Of a stretch of 64,000 nt of DNA, positions 1 through 11,440 are shown piece after piece. The notes under the pieces are model-generated. The model searched no databases. It was not told where the DNA came from and worked only from the letters and a program-made list of their open reading frames with translations. This DNA comes from Macrostomum hystrix (lineage: Eukaryota > Platyhelminthes > Macrostomidae). Location of the stretch: assembly GCA_950097015.1 (NCBI GenBank), contig CATNEN010000012.1, forward strand, positions 613,501 through 677,500, read 5' to 3'. The stretch's first letter is position 1; the number at the start of each line of letters is the position of its first letter. The translations under genes were made by a program, and so were the position numbers.

Positions 1-282
1 TTCATAGAATTGCCTCCCTGATACAGTCTATATGTGCCACATGCCCACCTGGCCTTAATGAGCAGTCAGGCAATGCCTCTTATGTCGCTTTGACACATTT
101 CGGGGCACTGCATAAGCGCTTGACGATATGTTCTAACTGGTCGTTTGAACGGCAAAGCATGGACTATTTGAACCTGGATTATTGCCAACTTTGAGCAGTG
201 TTGATAGCGCTGCTATGCTGATTTATAAAAAGAATCTAAAAACTGAAGATTTCCTTGTTCCAATTAGGAAATCTTCCTTCCA

Positions 283-545
283 ACCACATCATGACATGCC
301 CTATCCAGCCACGTCACGCCATGCACCATCCAGCCACCTCACACCATTGTGCAGCCACCTCTCACGCCGTGGGGCAGCCACCTCACACCATGACCAATCC
401 AGCCACCTAACGCCATGCACCATCCAGCCACCTCACACCATTGTGCAGCCACCTCTCACGCCGTGGGGCAGCCACCTCACACCATGACCAATCCAGCCAC
501 CTAACGCCATGCCCCATCCAGCCACCTCACACCATGACCCATCTA
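283..545. repeat. Minisatellite, about 25-bp monomer in a ~95-bp higher-order unit
   Basis: Tandem copies of a monomer built around CCAGCCACCTCACACCATG. Blocks starting near 322 and 417 repeat almost exactly, giving a ~95-bp higher-order unit of about four monomers. Open frames through it are repeat-derived. The flanking bases 1-282 and 546-956 show no gene I can support. Confidence 0.85.
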
Positions 546-956
546 ATTGACAGAAATCTGCCCCCTCGCCGATGAAACAAATACCAAGCTATACAAAAGA
601 TTAAGACAAACATCGGATCCTCAAATCGGCACAGTCAACTACTATCCCCATTTATATCCCGTATCCCGATCATTCTTTCAATAAAGGGCTCTAGACTCAC
701 GCAGGAACTAAGTAAGCTGGTGTTAATCCTTACGGATGCACCAGGGTTCAGCTGAGCTACAGATTTTCAGTCGAAAAATCCGAGCGGATATTTCATCTCA
801 GATTCCTGCCCTGCCAACCCAGGGGAATTCTAGCGCCGTAACTTCCCCAGTTATGCGGGCGCAAATGTACAAGCGCAGCTCTGGCAGATCCGGCACCGCT
901 GAGTGTATTGTTTCAGTGCTTCAAGAGCTCAGTGATTCTGCGCAAAAGAAAAAGTT

Positions 957-1605
957 GTCAAGACCAGAGCAAGGTTGCCAAGGGCAAAGCAGGGTTGTCA
1001 AGGGCACAGCAGGGTTGTCAAGGGCACAGCAGGGTTGTCAAGGGCACAGCAGGGTTGTCAAGGGCACAGCAGGGTTGTCAAGGGCACAGCAGGGTTGTCA
1101 AGGGCACAGCAGGGTTGTCAAGGGCACAGCAAGGTTGTCAAGGGCACAGCAAGGTTGTCAAGGGCACAGCATGGTTGTCAAGGGCACAGCAGGGTTGTCA
1201 AGGGCACAGCAGGGTTGTCAAGGGCACAGCAGGGTTGTCAAGGGCACAGCAAGGTGTTCAAGGGCACAGCAGGGTGGTCAAGGGCACAGCAGGGTTGTCA
1301 AGGGCACAGCAAGGTTGTCAAGGGCACAGCAGGGTTGTCAAGGGCACAGCAGGGTTGTCAAGGGCACAGCAGGGTTGTCAAGGGCACAGCAGGGTTGTCA
1401 AGGGCACAGCAGGGTTGTCAAGGGCACAGCAGGGTTGTCAAGGGCACAGCAGGGTTGTCAAGGGCACAGCAGGGTTGTCAAGGGCACAGCAAGGTTGTCA
1501 AGGGCACAGCATGGTTGTCAAGGGCACAGCAGGGTTGTCAAGGGCACAGCAAGGTGGTCAAGGGCACAGCAGGGTTGTCAAGGGCACAGCAGGGTGGTCA
1601 AGGGA
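957..1605. repeat. 20-bp minisatellite, about 32 copies
   Basis: Near-perfect tandem array of the 20-bp unit AGGGCACAGCAGGGTTGTCA, with single-base variants (AAGG, ATGG, GGTGG). Because 20 is not a multiple of 3, all three forward frames are open and give the same cyclic peptide, so these frames are not evidence for a gene. The array is flanked by two similar segments (about 830-925 and 1610-1700, both with ttccccag...atgcggg...caagcgcag), so it lies inside an older duplication. Confidence 0.95.
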
Positions 1606-2097
1606 ATTCTGCTTCCCCAGGTATGCGGGAAAAAAATTACAAGCGCAGTTCTGACAGATCTGGCACAGCTAGACGCATTCAGTGCTTGTTGGACAAGTTG
1701 AAATCCAGAAATAAATAAAGAAATCATTCTAGATAAATCACTCGAAAGTTGATATCCTCCATAAGATCCAGACTTTATTCTGACGATTATCCCACTCCAA
1801 GCAGCTGCAGCATCACCTTTCAGAGTATTAGAGTTAGAGCTGCAAATAAGCCATCTACAATCTAATCACTTTCCTTACCTTCCAACTGTTTTTCTCTTTT
1901 CACCTCCATGCATGCTACTTATTGAGTGCAGATTTTATTAAAGCCCACTTATTGGGATTGTAGTTGTATTAGTGACTTTCAACAGAACGGCCCCTGCACT
2001 CCCAAACGTTCAGATTATTGTCTCGTAATCCCCTCACTCCACCTAGTCTAATGTTACCCTTTTTTGTTGTATTTCTTCTTCTGTCCCTCCGCCCCTC

Positions 2098-2435
2098 TTC
2101 AATCCCCTTCTCTTCTCCCCTCCTCTATCCCCTTCTCTTCTCCCCTCCTCTATCCCCTTCTCTTCTCCCCTCCTCTATCCCCTTCTCTTCTCCCCTCCTC
2201 TATCCCCTTCTCTTCTCCCCTCCTCTATCCCCTTCTCTTCTCCCCTCCTCTATCCCTTCTCTTTTCCACTCCTCTATCCCCTTCTCTTCTCCCCTCCTCT
2301 ATCCCTTCTCTTTTCCACTCCTCTATCACCTCCTCTTCTCCCCTCCTCTATCCCTTCTCTTTTCCCCTCCTCTATCACCTCCTCTTCTCCCCTCCTCTAT
2401 CCCCTCCTCTTCTCCACTCCTCTATCCTCCTCTAG
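2098..2435. repeat. Pyrimidine-rich minisatellite
   Basis: Tandem copies of an approximately 23-bp unit CCCTTCTCTTCTCCCCTCCTC plus TAT, nearly pure C/T on the + strand. Such strand-asymmetric tracts can form triplex DNA. The preceding stretch 1720-2060 contains no gene I can support. Confidence 0.9.
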
Positions 2436-2599
2436 CCATGATTGCAAAGCAGTTTTGCGTCATAGCCATATCCGTGGATTCGTGGCTTCTTTGTATAATT
2501 TTTTGTACCCTTGTGGCCACACAGAAACGGAGAGATGACGCACTGCTTTTGAGTGCAGCAACGACCTAGGAGCGTACGAGTGTCTATGGTCGTCGACAT

Positions 2600-2715
2600 C
2601 ATTGACTAACGATTTCTTTATAACAATTAATTTAAACCATAGACAGTTGTGCTGTGTAGGAATCGAACCAAACCAAGTTCGATTTAAGCAACGAAGCGAG
2701 CGCGTCCAAAACATG
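2600..2715 (-). mobile_element. Possible tRNA-derived SINE relic
   Basis: On the minus strand an exact pol III B-box, GGTTCGATTCC, lies near 2652-2664. It is preceded by a tRNA-like segment with CGCGCTCGCTTCG and an A-box-like stretch that is poorly conserved. This arrangement is typical of the head of tRNA-derived SINEs. No target-site duplication or tail was identified, so this is a weak call. Confidence 0.35.
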
Positions 2716-2783
2716 GATGAATGAATAGAATTCTATTCATTCCCAAATGAATCGGCTGCTAAACTTAGCTACTTTCCAAACGA

Positions 2784-3056
2784 GTGAGCGTGAGCGGGTT
2801 GACTTCTGCGGAGTTGACTTGCCGGGTCGCATTGCAAGACATGAATGATCTCATCGAGCAAGTGACGTTTGAAGACTCCGACTGTCCTGCTTTGCTGCCA
2901 ACATCTGACGAAACCATCAATGAACTGGAGGCCATTGTTGCTCAACAGTACAATACAACGAAGATCAAATCTACTGAGAAGCAGGAAGTTTTGGCTGTTC
3001 GTAAACTGAAGGATTTTTTTACTGTGTATTCTTCTAACTGCGACATCGACACTTGA
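2784..3056 (+). CDS. Small hypothetical protein (90 aa)
   Basis: An ORF of 90 codons with no low-complexity sequence and a mixed amino-acid composition (MSVSGLTSAEL... ending CDIDT). It lies outside the minisatellites. No domain is recognised, and no signal peptide or membrane segment is seen. Eight bases after its stop another short ORF begins in a different frame, so the two may be exons or a decayed copy of one gene. It could equally be a chance ORF. Confidence 0.25.
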   Translation: MSVSGLTSAELTCRVALQDMNDLIEQVTFEDSDCPALLPTSDETINELEAIVAQQYNTTKIKSTEKQEVLAVRKLKDFFTVYSSNCDIDT

Positions 3057-3133
3057 ATATCTAGTGGCGTCCTATCTATCTGACGTTGAATGTCTAGCTG
3101 AAAATTTGAACTACTTTTACGCTACACTTCAAA

Positions 3134-3340
3134 ATGAATGCAAGACCTTCTATGCACCTTCTATTTATCTATCTGGTCATGCCTGTCACCAAGCTCAGAC
3201 CTGTTTCGTCCAGTCAGCACCTTATACTCGTAAATCAGGTGATCGAAGTGGATTCCACCAACGTAGAATGGAACCGTTCAGCGTTTTCGCTTGACTTCAA
3301 TGGAACTTTTGCGAACTGCGTGTTTAATTTTAAGCCCTAG
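3134..3340 (+). CDS. Small hypothetical protein with hydrophobic N-terminus (68 aa)
   Basis: The ORF begins MNARPSMHLLFIYLVMPV, a short hydrophobic start that could serve as a signal peptide. A polar, beta-rich-looking tail with two N-glycosylation sequons (NRS and NGT) follows. It may be a small secreted protein, a downstream exon of the ORF at 2784-3056, or noise. The next ~490 bases, up to 3830, show nothing I can support. Confidence 0.2.
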   Translation: MNARPSMHLLFIYLVMPVTKLRPVSSSQHLILVNQVIEVDSTNVEWNRSAFSLDFNGTFANCVFNFKP

Positions 3341-3830
3341 GATGCAACCTGACAACGTCAATGCTACCCAAACTGAAAAAAACTATTAAGTTTTGCCGAC
3401 ATTTGTTTTAGTAGTATTGTAGTCATCTGTTTTAAATTCCTGTAATTTCGACGCTAGATTACTGTCTCGATTTCCAGTTCAAATTGAATAATAATTATTA
3501 TAAAAATAGAAGCGTGCGGCAACGGGACGTTGGCGCACGCAAATTCCACGCTGCCCCACTTTGTCTATGGTAAAAACATTCGCTAATGCACTGCCAAATC
3601 GTTAATCTCGCTCCCTTATTTCTAAAATTGGTTCCGCAACTCAATGCATGTATATTCATTGACTAGGTACTCAGCGACTAGGTAGTTTCGTCTATGTCAA
3701 AAGCCTCATGCATCCAGTGACACGGCAAAAGTAGCGAAAAATCTAATCACTGCAAAAGGAAGACGAGTCGAAATTACATTTCGTAAATATTATTTACATT
3801 ATCAGTCAACAGTCAACATCTACAATAGCT

Positions 3831-4283
3831 ATGAAGAACAGTAAAGTTAAGGCTAAGGAGGCTGGCGACAGCTTCTGGGAAGAGGACGCCAGGAGTCCTC
3901 GAGTCACCTCGGCCACACTACTCGTGCCCAAAGAAATCACGAAGGAGCTGTTCTACCCAGACGGTCGAGTATTGGACAGACGATTGGAGACAATCCAGTG
4001 CCGCTGCATTTGCCAGTTTCGCATGACCAAACTGTCGCCCAAGAACCCTGGAAACAAAGTCTGCGACAGAGTGGTAGTCGCGTACTCCTACCCGACCAAG
4101 AACCACCAGGTGACGCTGCGAATGTTTAACGATCTTGTGCAGCAGTGCGCCGGCTCGCTGCGCATCGGTTCTCTAGTGAAAGTGTGCAGCATCATGCACA
4201 ATCCGCCGTTGCCCATATTGCCAGCCAGGGCTGCCGCCTCCCAGCGTCGCAAAACCGACAGCAGAGAAGTCACCCGTAACTGA
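3831..4283 (+). CDS. Hypothetical protein, possibly KH-like fold (150 aa)
   Basis: A single-exon ORF of 150 codons with gene-like codon use (GC-rich third positions such as CTG, CGC, ATC), unlike the AT-rich flanks. The start is chosen at the first ATG after an AT-rich leader. The stretch VPKEITKELFYPDGRVLDRR, followed by a hydrophobic strand and a helix-like MFNDLVQQ, loosely follows the beta-alpha-alpha-beta-beta-alpha order of a KH module. A GxxG loop is not present, so the KH idea is an inference only. The C-terminus is basic and polar. No neighbour suggests a pathway. Confidence 0.5.
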   Translation: MKNSKVKAKEAGDSFWEEDARSPRVTSATLLVPKEITKELFYPDGRVLDRRLETIQCRCICQFRMTKLSPKNPGNKVCDRVVVAYSYPTKNHQVTLRMFNDLVQQCAGSLRIGSLVKVCSIMHNPPLPILPARAAASQRRKTDSREVTRN

Positions 4284-4924
4284 CGACGGCATTTAGCAAC
4301 ATAAAAGGGCTCTGTCAGTGTGGCGCGTGTGAAACATCAATACGGCAGTACTGCTTCGCTCATTGCTCATTCTGATTTTACCAGGGCTGTCTTTCATGAC
4401 GGTCTACATGTCAATTTGTTGCTTTTTTGGACTCGCTCGTCAAAAACTCGTATATAACAATGGCTTCAAGCCTGTCATCTTAATTTTGCTTTTACTCTTG
4501 CCGAAGCCCGCACAAAAATAAGGTACTTTAAAAAGGGTGAGTGTGAGAAAGAGGGAGCAGCAGCGAGGATTCGATTTAATTGTATAAAAGTACAAAATAA
4601 GTAAAACAAAGTTTCTGTTCAAAAGTTTTACTAAGAATTACAGCCTCACAACCGATATATTGTGGATGTATCTTTTTGTCTCGCTCTCCCATTTCTCCGC
4701 AGCTCCATGTACCTAGAATGAAGTGGCCGTTTTATTTGTGTTTTTGCCTTTGCTTCTGCTTCTTGGGATTATGTGATCCCTTGATATCCCAGGTTTATAA
4801 CTCAGCTGAGGCTTAAAAGCTGATTATCACCCCCAGGTAAGATCCCTAAACATAACTTTCCCATTCCGTTTAGATACTAAAATACGAGTGCGATAATAAA
4901 AAATAATTGATTACACCTGCTAAA

Positions 4925-5205
4925 CTTGGCAAGATGTGCAGCCGACAGCACAGCCGCAGCTATTGTGCGGCGCATCTGAAAGCTGTGTACGGCTGTTCTG
5001 TCCATGGACTGGAGGGACGCCACACCCCCTCATTTACCGCAACGAATGGTGGACCCATTTAACAGCTGGGTGAAATGAAGCAATGCAGAGTTAAGTGTCT
5101 TGCTAAGGGACACAAATTGTTCCAGTGGAGTCGCGAATCGAACCCCCGACCTTAAAGCTGAGAGTTGTAAGCACTATAGGCTACAACATCTGAACCCCTC
5201 CAGAT
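4925..5205 (-). mobile_element. tRNA-headed SINE-like element
   Basis: Read on the minus strand from about 5205, a tRNA-like head contains TAGCCTATAGTGCTTACAA (A-box region) and a B-box GGTTCGATTCG about 45 bases later. A central stretch at 5095-5120 (+ strand AAGTGTCTTGCTAAGGGACA) resembles a motif I recall as widespread in SINEs and other interspersed repeats of marine animals. The 3' part is GC-rich. Boundaries are approximate and no target-site duplication was located. Confidence 0.55.
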
Positions 5206-5209
5206 ACAA

Positions 5210-8020
5210 AAAAAATATCCCATTCACAATAAATGCCACATAGTTATCATGAACACCAAGGTTTCCGCGTAACTTTCCATCTCATTAGCATCAGACACAT
5301 TTATTTTATTTCTCATTCTTGAAGGAAGAAATAGCTGATATTGCTCTCGCTGCTGCTCTGTCCTGTTGCTGTGCTCAATACTCAGCTCAACTCATTCTCT
5401 TTCTTATCTCTCTTTCCCTTCACACAGTCCTTTACTCTCGAGTTGAATCTTGAACACTGGGCTGCGTGTTTGGGCCTATTGTTGTGCCTCAGAGCGGTCT
5501 CACTCTGCAGCCTCCAAGAAACAAACTGGGAAGCAACATACCTGTCCCCATTCCACTGTCCCCCACCGGTTTGAGTAAGCTCGGAAGAATTACAAAGATA
5601 ATAGGAAGGAGAGAAATAGAGTGGCAAGGAGAATACGAGTCCCCGAAAAGCAAGATTAGAATGGGGGTGGGTTTGTGAGCAGCAGCTCTGCTCAGCACAC
5701 TGCGCACACCGCATCAACCCTACTGGCAGGTGCAGGAGTGGCGCCGGTCTGGCAAGAAAGTTCCCTTTTGGGCTGGCCGGTATGGAAGGACTCATTCGAG
5801 TCTATAGAGGAGACCTCTGTCCCCTCTCTCCCCTCTGTCCCCTGCTTTAGTTGTTGCTCTCATTTCTCACATTTCTCACACAAGTTCCAGGCCTGCATAG
5901 GACGGGCTGCATTCCCCCATCGTACATGCCCAGTAACGGGGGTTTCTGGCCTAGGCTGCGTATCTGACTGCGACTGACTCTGCTGCAACAGTCACTCAGT
6001 GTACATTGCACAATTTCCTCCCTAACCCTCTCTCCCCTCTATGCCTCCCCGCCTCCCCGCCTATGTCGTGGGGCTCTGTGCAATGCTTTTTTTCCTAAAC
6101 ATGCCTTCTCTTAGCTGAGCAATGCTGGGTAGCAACCAGCATAGGCACGCATAGAGACGTGGCGGGAATGCAGCTAGCTATACAAGACAGCGCACAAGGA
6201 TGTGGGTTGTTCGGAATTCGCCTCACAACTGCCTCAATACCATGGCAATGACTTTTTGGGGCCGTTGATATTGGATATAAAATTTGGCTAGTTGGGACCT
6301 AGTAAAATCCTGGCTCTATAACACTAATCGGCTTGAGAATATAATATGGGATTAATTTTCAAATCTACACGATTAGGAACTTCAGTGAACCAGGAATTTA
6401 GGCGAGTCGGAAGTTTGGCGAGGCGGAATTGGCTGGTATTTGGCCTTCTATCCTTACTTTTTGTAGTTTTTCATAATTTTTATCAATCTCATTAATTATT
6501 CGGTGTAAAATAAGAATTAGGAAGACATCCAACAGCCTACTGGATAGTTGCCATTATAATAAGAAGGCTATTACCCGTATCTTCTTGCTCCCTCTGCCTC
6601 AATCGGGCAAACAAACTGGAGTCTGTCACAACGAGTAAGTCTTTGAGTTGCTTGAGTAAGCGACTCACTAAATCGCTTACTCTTGTCCTCTGCAGCATTT
6701 CGCGTATTTCATTTTCGCTGTCCCCCTCCGCTTTCAAAACTCAGGGCGGGCATACGGCTTTCCCGTACGCCTTTAACCCCATATGCGGCTGCTAATTTTC
6801 TTGCCTAAGGGAGAGGGAGGGAGGTGGGGTGCAAAAAGGGGTGCGAAGAGCGAAGAGAGAGGACAGACAGATAGGATCACTTCTTATCCGGCTTGGGCTG
6901 CTGCCGCCGCACAATCTGAGTTGCGCCAACCCCCTCCGTTCTCTGCCAAAGCCACAACCACCTCCTCAATTTCAGGCTAGGCGGCTATGGCTGGCCTACC
7001 CCCCACCACACTTGCCATAGCACAAAGTCGGAGTGCCTCTCCCCCTCTCTGGCCACGACCCCACACACCCCTCATTATCCAGCACAACCCCCTCCCTCTT
7101 GTGCGAGCGAGCGTTTTTTGGGCTGAAAGGGAAGGGCCTGAGGCGGGAGAGGCGCCCCATTCCAACTTAAAAATATAAAAACACTGAGACAGAAGGGACA
7201 GAAAGACGGAGTCCCCTTCGTATAACCGGCGTCCCCTTCGACACGACAATAAGCATAGGCAGGCAAGGGCTTTTTTAAAGAGACAATTCTCTCTTGTCGA
7301 CCGCAAATCGCTCTGTGCAACGAAGTCGAAGGGGACCTTTCTTGATTCTCGCACATCGTCAAGATTAAGTAACAAATCCTGCTTCTCAGTTCTCTAACCT
7401 AGAAGAAAGGAAACGATAAACCTTACTCAAATCAGAGGTAAGCAATCCTTGATGCTGTCTTTCATTGATTAACAGTTACAAAATTGCGTAATCTCTCCTC
7501 CTAACTTCATGAGGCAATTCTAACCATTTCGCCAACTCGTTGGCACTCACAACGAGTACCGTACCGTACATCGGTACGCACCCAGTCTCAGGTGTGTACA
7601 TAATGCCCTGACTTTCTCATCGTCAGTGTATACTCTCCACTGTACCCTGTGGTATTGTGGTATTAGCGAAATTGCATTAACGGCATTATTAATATTACTA
7701 AATACTAAATCGCATGTTCCTAAGGATAAGGCTGCTTTTACTCAGAAATCCCATTTACTCGTAACTGGTGGCCCTAAAAATTAGGGCTCCTGTCTTCTTC
7801 CCTCTTATCCCATTGTTCCCATGCTAGGCTTGGAATAGTCCGTGCCGTACCCATAGCTAGCAAACTCACTAGAGATAATCTTATCTAGTGCAGTGCTGGG
7901 AATCAAACTAGGCATTAAAACGGTTCCTATCCCAATTCTCACAGTTCGCTTCCCGTTCCCATTGCCCGCACAACTCCATTGCCCCATGGGGAGGCCGAGT
8001 AGGGGAAGGTGAGGCGTCGG
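5210..8020. other. Gene-poor 5' flank of the zinc-finger gene
   Basis: About 2.8 kb with short competing open frames on both strands, none with a recognisable domain or supported splice structure. Composition becomes GC-rich from about 6780 to 7370, as is common near animal promoters. This stretch may therefore hold the promoter and 5' UTR of the gene starting at 8128. The 600 bases before the SINE-like element (4290-4920) also show no gene. Confidence 0.4.
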
Positions 8021-8127
8021 TGGGAGAGCTCCAGAAGCTCGAATTGGGGGGATATTTTTACACTGAAATGGGAAAAATGCCATTTATAAAATCCCCAACT
8101 GTGCCCACTGTTATAGGAGGTAACAAT

Positions 8128-9819
8128 ATGGACAAATCCAAGCTTCGCACTGGCCTGATTGACGTCATCCGGGCTAACCTGCCCAACTTTGAACGCTCGG
8201 CTCGGGTCACCTGTCTGCTCAGCGTTCGATTTGACGGCTCCGAGGATTCAGCCGTCTTCTTAGACATTGTTGATGATTTTTCGCCATCGGCGAGGACTGC
8301 GCAGCCGGCAACGGAAACAGTGGCCGCTATGGCAACGACCACGGCGGCGTCAGCGAAGGCCGAGAAGTCGTCGAAGCGAAAATCGCAGGCGCCTCAGAAA
8401 ATGATCGCCAACGGTCTGGACTCGTTTGTGACGGCCGCTGTCACCAGTGCCGCGTCTGCGACAACTGCTACAACTTCTTCCGCTATCGGGACTATCCCAA
8501 CGTCGGCGGCCGCATTGTCTGCATCGTCAACTGTCAAGAAGGAGACTGGCGGTGGCGGCGGCGGCGGCGGCGGCAGCTGCGTCGGCTTCTATTTAAACAA
8601 TCCGGGCTTCCAGCCGCACTTCCTGCTGCCAACTGGCTTTCTCACTACCAGCGTCTTCCCGACGCCCACGGCTGTCTTTCAGCCGCAGCCACCAACGATG
8701 TCGCAGGCCTCCACCGTCTCGGCCCATCCGGACTTGTTGAAGGCAACGACTGCTCGCCCAGCGGTCAGATCTAGCCATCAGGAAAATATCGACTTCACGC
8801 AACAGCAAAGGCAGCAGCAGCAGCTGCTGCAAGATGAGGTCCTGCAGCCATCGACACCATCTGGCTCCAAATCTCGCTCCCTGTTTGGTCTTCGCTCTCG
8901 CCGCGGCGGTCACAGGACTTTTCCGTGCAACCAGTGCCAGGAGGCCTTCGTGTCGCTGGCCAGCCTCTCCAAGCACACCTATACCATGCACAAGAGCTAC
9001 AAGTGCACTTTCTGCAGTGCCAGCTTCACCCAGCGCTCAAACTTGCAGCGGCACTCGCTGAAGCACGTCGGCTTCAAGCCGTTCGCCTGCCGCTGCTGCC
9101 AGAAGTCCTACTACCGCAAGGACCACCTGGTGCGCCACATCGAGGTCACGCATCCGGGAAATGAGCCGAAGCGAAACATCGAGACCAAGCTGACCAGCTC
9201 CGAGTGCCTGGAATATCTCGAAAGAAAGTTTGAGAGCGGCGAGTACAGCATCGCCATCGAGCCCGACGGCGAGGGCGACGGCGACGAGGAGATGCCAGAC
9301 GAAGAGGAGCTGGAGGAGCCTGAGGGCGCTGAGGTTGCCGAGATTTCCGGGTCTGCTGTCGGCGGCGCCTCCGCAGATGTTATCGAAGTCGGCGATGGCG
9401 ACGTTGCTATGTCGACACCGACTGCAGCAGCTGACGGAGTCGCAGAGCCAGACGCCAGCGCAGTCGACCTGGCTCCGGCTTCTGAAACAGTCGCTGAGCA
9501 AGCAATGCAAGCTAACAATGCAGTGAAAGTTGACCAGGGCGCAGGCACGGTAGCTGAAGCTGGGCCGGCAGTTGAAGACAGTTCACAGCTAGCTCTGCCG
9601 CTCGTTGTTGAGCACAGTTTTGAGCTGAGGCAGGAGCGTGGGGAAACTGAGGGCATACAGCAGCAGGAGCAGCAGTCGATTGCTCAGCCACAGCGCCGGA
9701 TGCGTCATCAGAAGCGCCAGGAGCCAGCTGCTGACGATCTGACTGTCGGCACTGTGTCAGTGCCTTTACCGGCGGTGGCAGCTGTTGCTGCGGCAGCTTC
9801 TACAGGTACCAGCGCGTGA
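8128..9819 (+). CDS. C2H2 zinc-finger protein, three fingers (563 aa)
   Basis: Likely a nuclear DNA-binding transcription factor. The N-terminal ~50 residues (MDKSKLRTGLIDVIRANLPN) look ordered. Residues ~50-260 are Ala/Thr/Ser-rich with a glycine run. Three classical C2H2 fingers follow at about residues 267-350: CNQC-x12-H-x4-H, CTFC-x12-H-x3-H and CRCC-x12-H-x4-H. A strongly acidic segment (EPDGEGDGDEEM) and an Ala/Val/Glu-rich tail end the protein. The start at 8128 is preferred because conserved-looking sequence begins there. An in-frame ATG at 8068 would add 20 residues, and an acceptor-like ...ttatag lies just upstream at about 8116, so a 5' exon is possible. Three adjacent fingers are enough to bind about 9 bp. 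Orthology is not assigned. Confidence 0.85.
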   Translation: MDKSKLRTGLIDVIRANLPNFERSARVTCLLSVRFDGSEDSAVFLDIVDDFSPSARTAQPATETVAAMATTTAASAKAEKSSKRKSQAPQKMIANGLDSFVTAAVTSAASATTATTSSAIGTIPTSAAALSASSTVKKETGGGGGGGGGSCVGFYLNNPGFQPHFLLPTGFLTTSVFPTPTAVFQPQPPTMSQASTVSAHPDLLKATTARPAVRSSHQENIDFTQQQRQQQQLLQDEVLQPSTPSGSKSRSLFGLRSRRGGHRTFPCNQCQEAFVSLASLSKHTYTMHKSYKCTFCSASFTQRSNLQRHSLKHVGFKPFACRCCQKSYYRKDHLVRHIEVTHPGNEPKRNIETKLTSSECLEYLERKFESGEYSIAIEPDGEGDGDEEMPDEEELEEPEGAEVAEISGSAVGGASADVIEVGDGDVAMSTPTAAADGVAEPDASAVDLAPASETVAEQAMQANNAVKVDQGAGTVAEAGPAVEDSSQLALPLVVEHSFELRQERGETEGIQQQEQQSIAQPQRRMRHQKRQEPAADDLTVGTVSVPLPAVAAVAAAASTGTSA

Positions 9820-9826
9820 TAAACTT

Positions 9827-9832
9827 AATAAA
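9827..9832 (+). terminator. Candidate polyadenylation signal AATAAA
   Basis: AATAAA seven bases after the stop codon of the zinc-finger gene. If used, the 3' UTR would be extremely short, so a later site in the AT-rich 3' flank is also possible. The rest of 9833-10560 is AT-rich with nothing else supportable. Confidence 0.3.
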
Positions 9833-10561
9833 TTATCGATTTTTATGATGTTTTTCTGTTTTGTTTATTGTGAGCAGTTTCTATTTCCTCTTGGCTTCAG
9901 ATCTTCCGTTTTTCATTCGCGAGAATTTTTTAACTTAAAAACTGTCAGCTATAAGCCTTGTTAAAATGCATCTAAAATATTTATGCTAGATTTATGGCGC
10001 GAATTGAACTAAGGAATTCTAAGAATTGCAACAGGTAGGCATTCCCAGATAAAAAGATTTCCCTTGATTTGCCTTCTATTAGATCAATTCTGTACTGCTG
10101 TTGTTACACATTAACTGCAGACAACTTTTGAGAATTAGAAGTAGATTTTTGTCATTTATTCAAACTTTTTTATGTTTCTAATATTCCTGTTGAGCCATTT
10201 TCAAGCTAAAGTGATTTCATGTGTGTTTATTCAAAAAAATCCCATTCGTGTTCAATGGCCTGTGCTCACTTATCTGCTTTAGGGCTCCGCGCGCGAAGAC
10301 CACCAACGATTTTACGCGCATAATAGATATTCTACTCAATACGCTCTAATTACTAGTAGTAAAATGCGGTCATTAATTGCTTGTTCCTTTTCAAGTCTCA
10401 GTGAAATTTTACGTTTTGTAAGTTTTGTAGTACTTAACATTTGTTTGTCTTTGATAAATTGCACATTACTGAGTTCAACACCAATCAATAAATAATAAAC
10501 AGCTCTTTGTTTATTTATACTGTTTTTGCAACTAGGAGCCAACAGCTATAGTTTTTAATAT

Positions 10562-11440
10562 GCAGTCATGCAGTCAAGATGATTGCAGTCATGCAGTCAA
10601 GATGATTGCAGTCATGCAGTCAAGATGATTGCAGTCATGCAGTCAAGAGATTGCAGTCATGCAGTCAAGTTGGTTGCAGTCATACAGTCAAGATGATTGC
10701 AGTCATACAGTCAAGATGATTGCAGTCATACAGTCAAGATGATTGCAGTCATACAGTCAAGATGATTGCAGTCATACAGTCAAGATGATTGCAGTCATAC
10801 AGTCAAGATGATTGCAGTCATGCAGTCAAGATGATTGCAGTCATGCAGTCGAGATGATTGCAGTCATACAGTCAAGATGATTGCAGTCATACAGTCAAGA
10901 TGATTGCAGTCATGCAGTCAAGATGATTGCAGTCATGCAGTCAAGATGATTGCAGTCATGCAGTCGAGATGATTGCAGTCATGCAGTCAAGATGATTGCA
11001 GTCATGCAGTCAAGATGATTGCAGTCATGCAGTCGAGATGATTGCAGTCATGCAGTCAAGATGATTGCAGTCATGCAGTCAAGATGATTGCAGTCATACA
11101 GTCAAGATGATTGCAGTCATGCAGTCAAGATGATTGCAGTCATGCAGTCAAGATGATTGCAGTCATGCAGTCAAGATGAGTGCAGTCATGCAGTCAAGAT
11201 GATTGCAGTCATGCAGTCAAGATGAGTGCAGTCATGCAGTCAAGATGATTGCAGTCATGCAGTCAAGATGATTGCAGTCATACAGTCAAGATGATTGCAG
11301 TCATGCAGTCAAGATGATTGCAGTCATGCAGTCAAGATGATTGCAGTCATGCAGTCAAGATGAGTGCAGTCATGCAGTCAAGATGATTGCAGTCATGCAG
11401 TCAAGATGAGTGCAGTCATGCAGTCAAGATGATTGCAGTC
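10562..11440. repeat. 23-bp minisatellite, about 38 copies
   Basis: Unit GCAGTCATGCAGTCAAGATG plus ATT. Variants include ATACAG for ATGCAG, GTCGAG for GTCAAG and GATGAGTG for GATGATTG. Runs of identical variants show recent segmental amplification. The array lies in the AT-rich interval between the zinc-finger gene and the convergent PDI-like gene. Confidence 0.95.

Noticed and set aside
736-1718. Three overlapping forward frames of about 250-320 codons
   Set aside because: The 20-bp repeat lacks stop codons, so all frames are open and encode the same cyclic peptide. There is no sign of selection on one frame.
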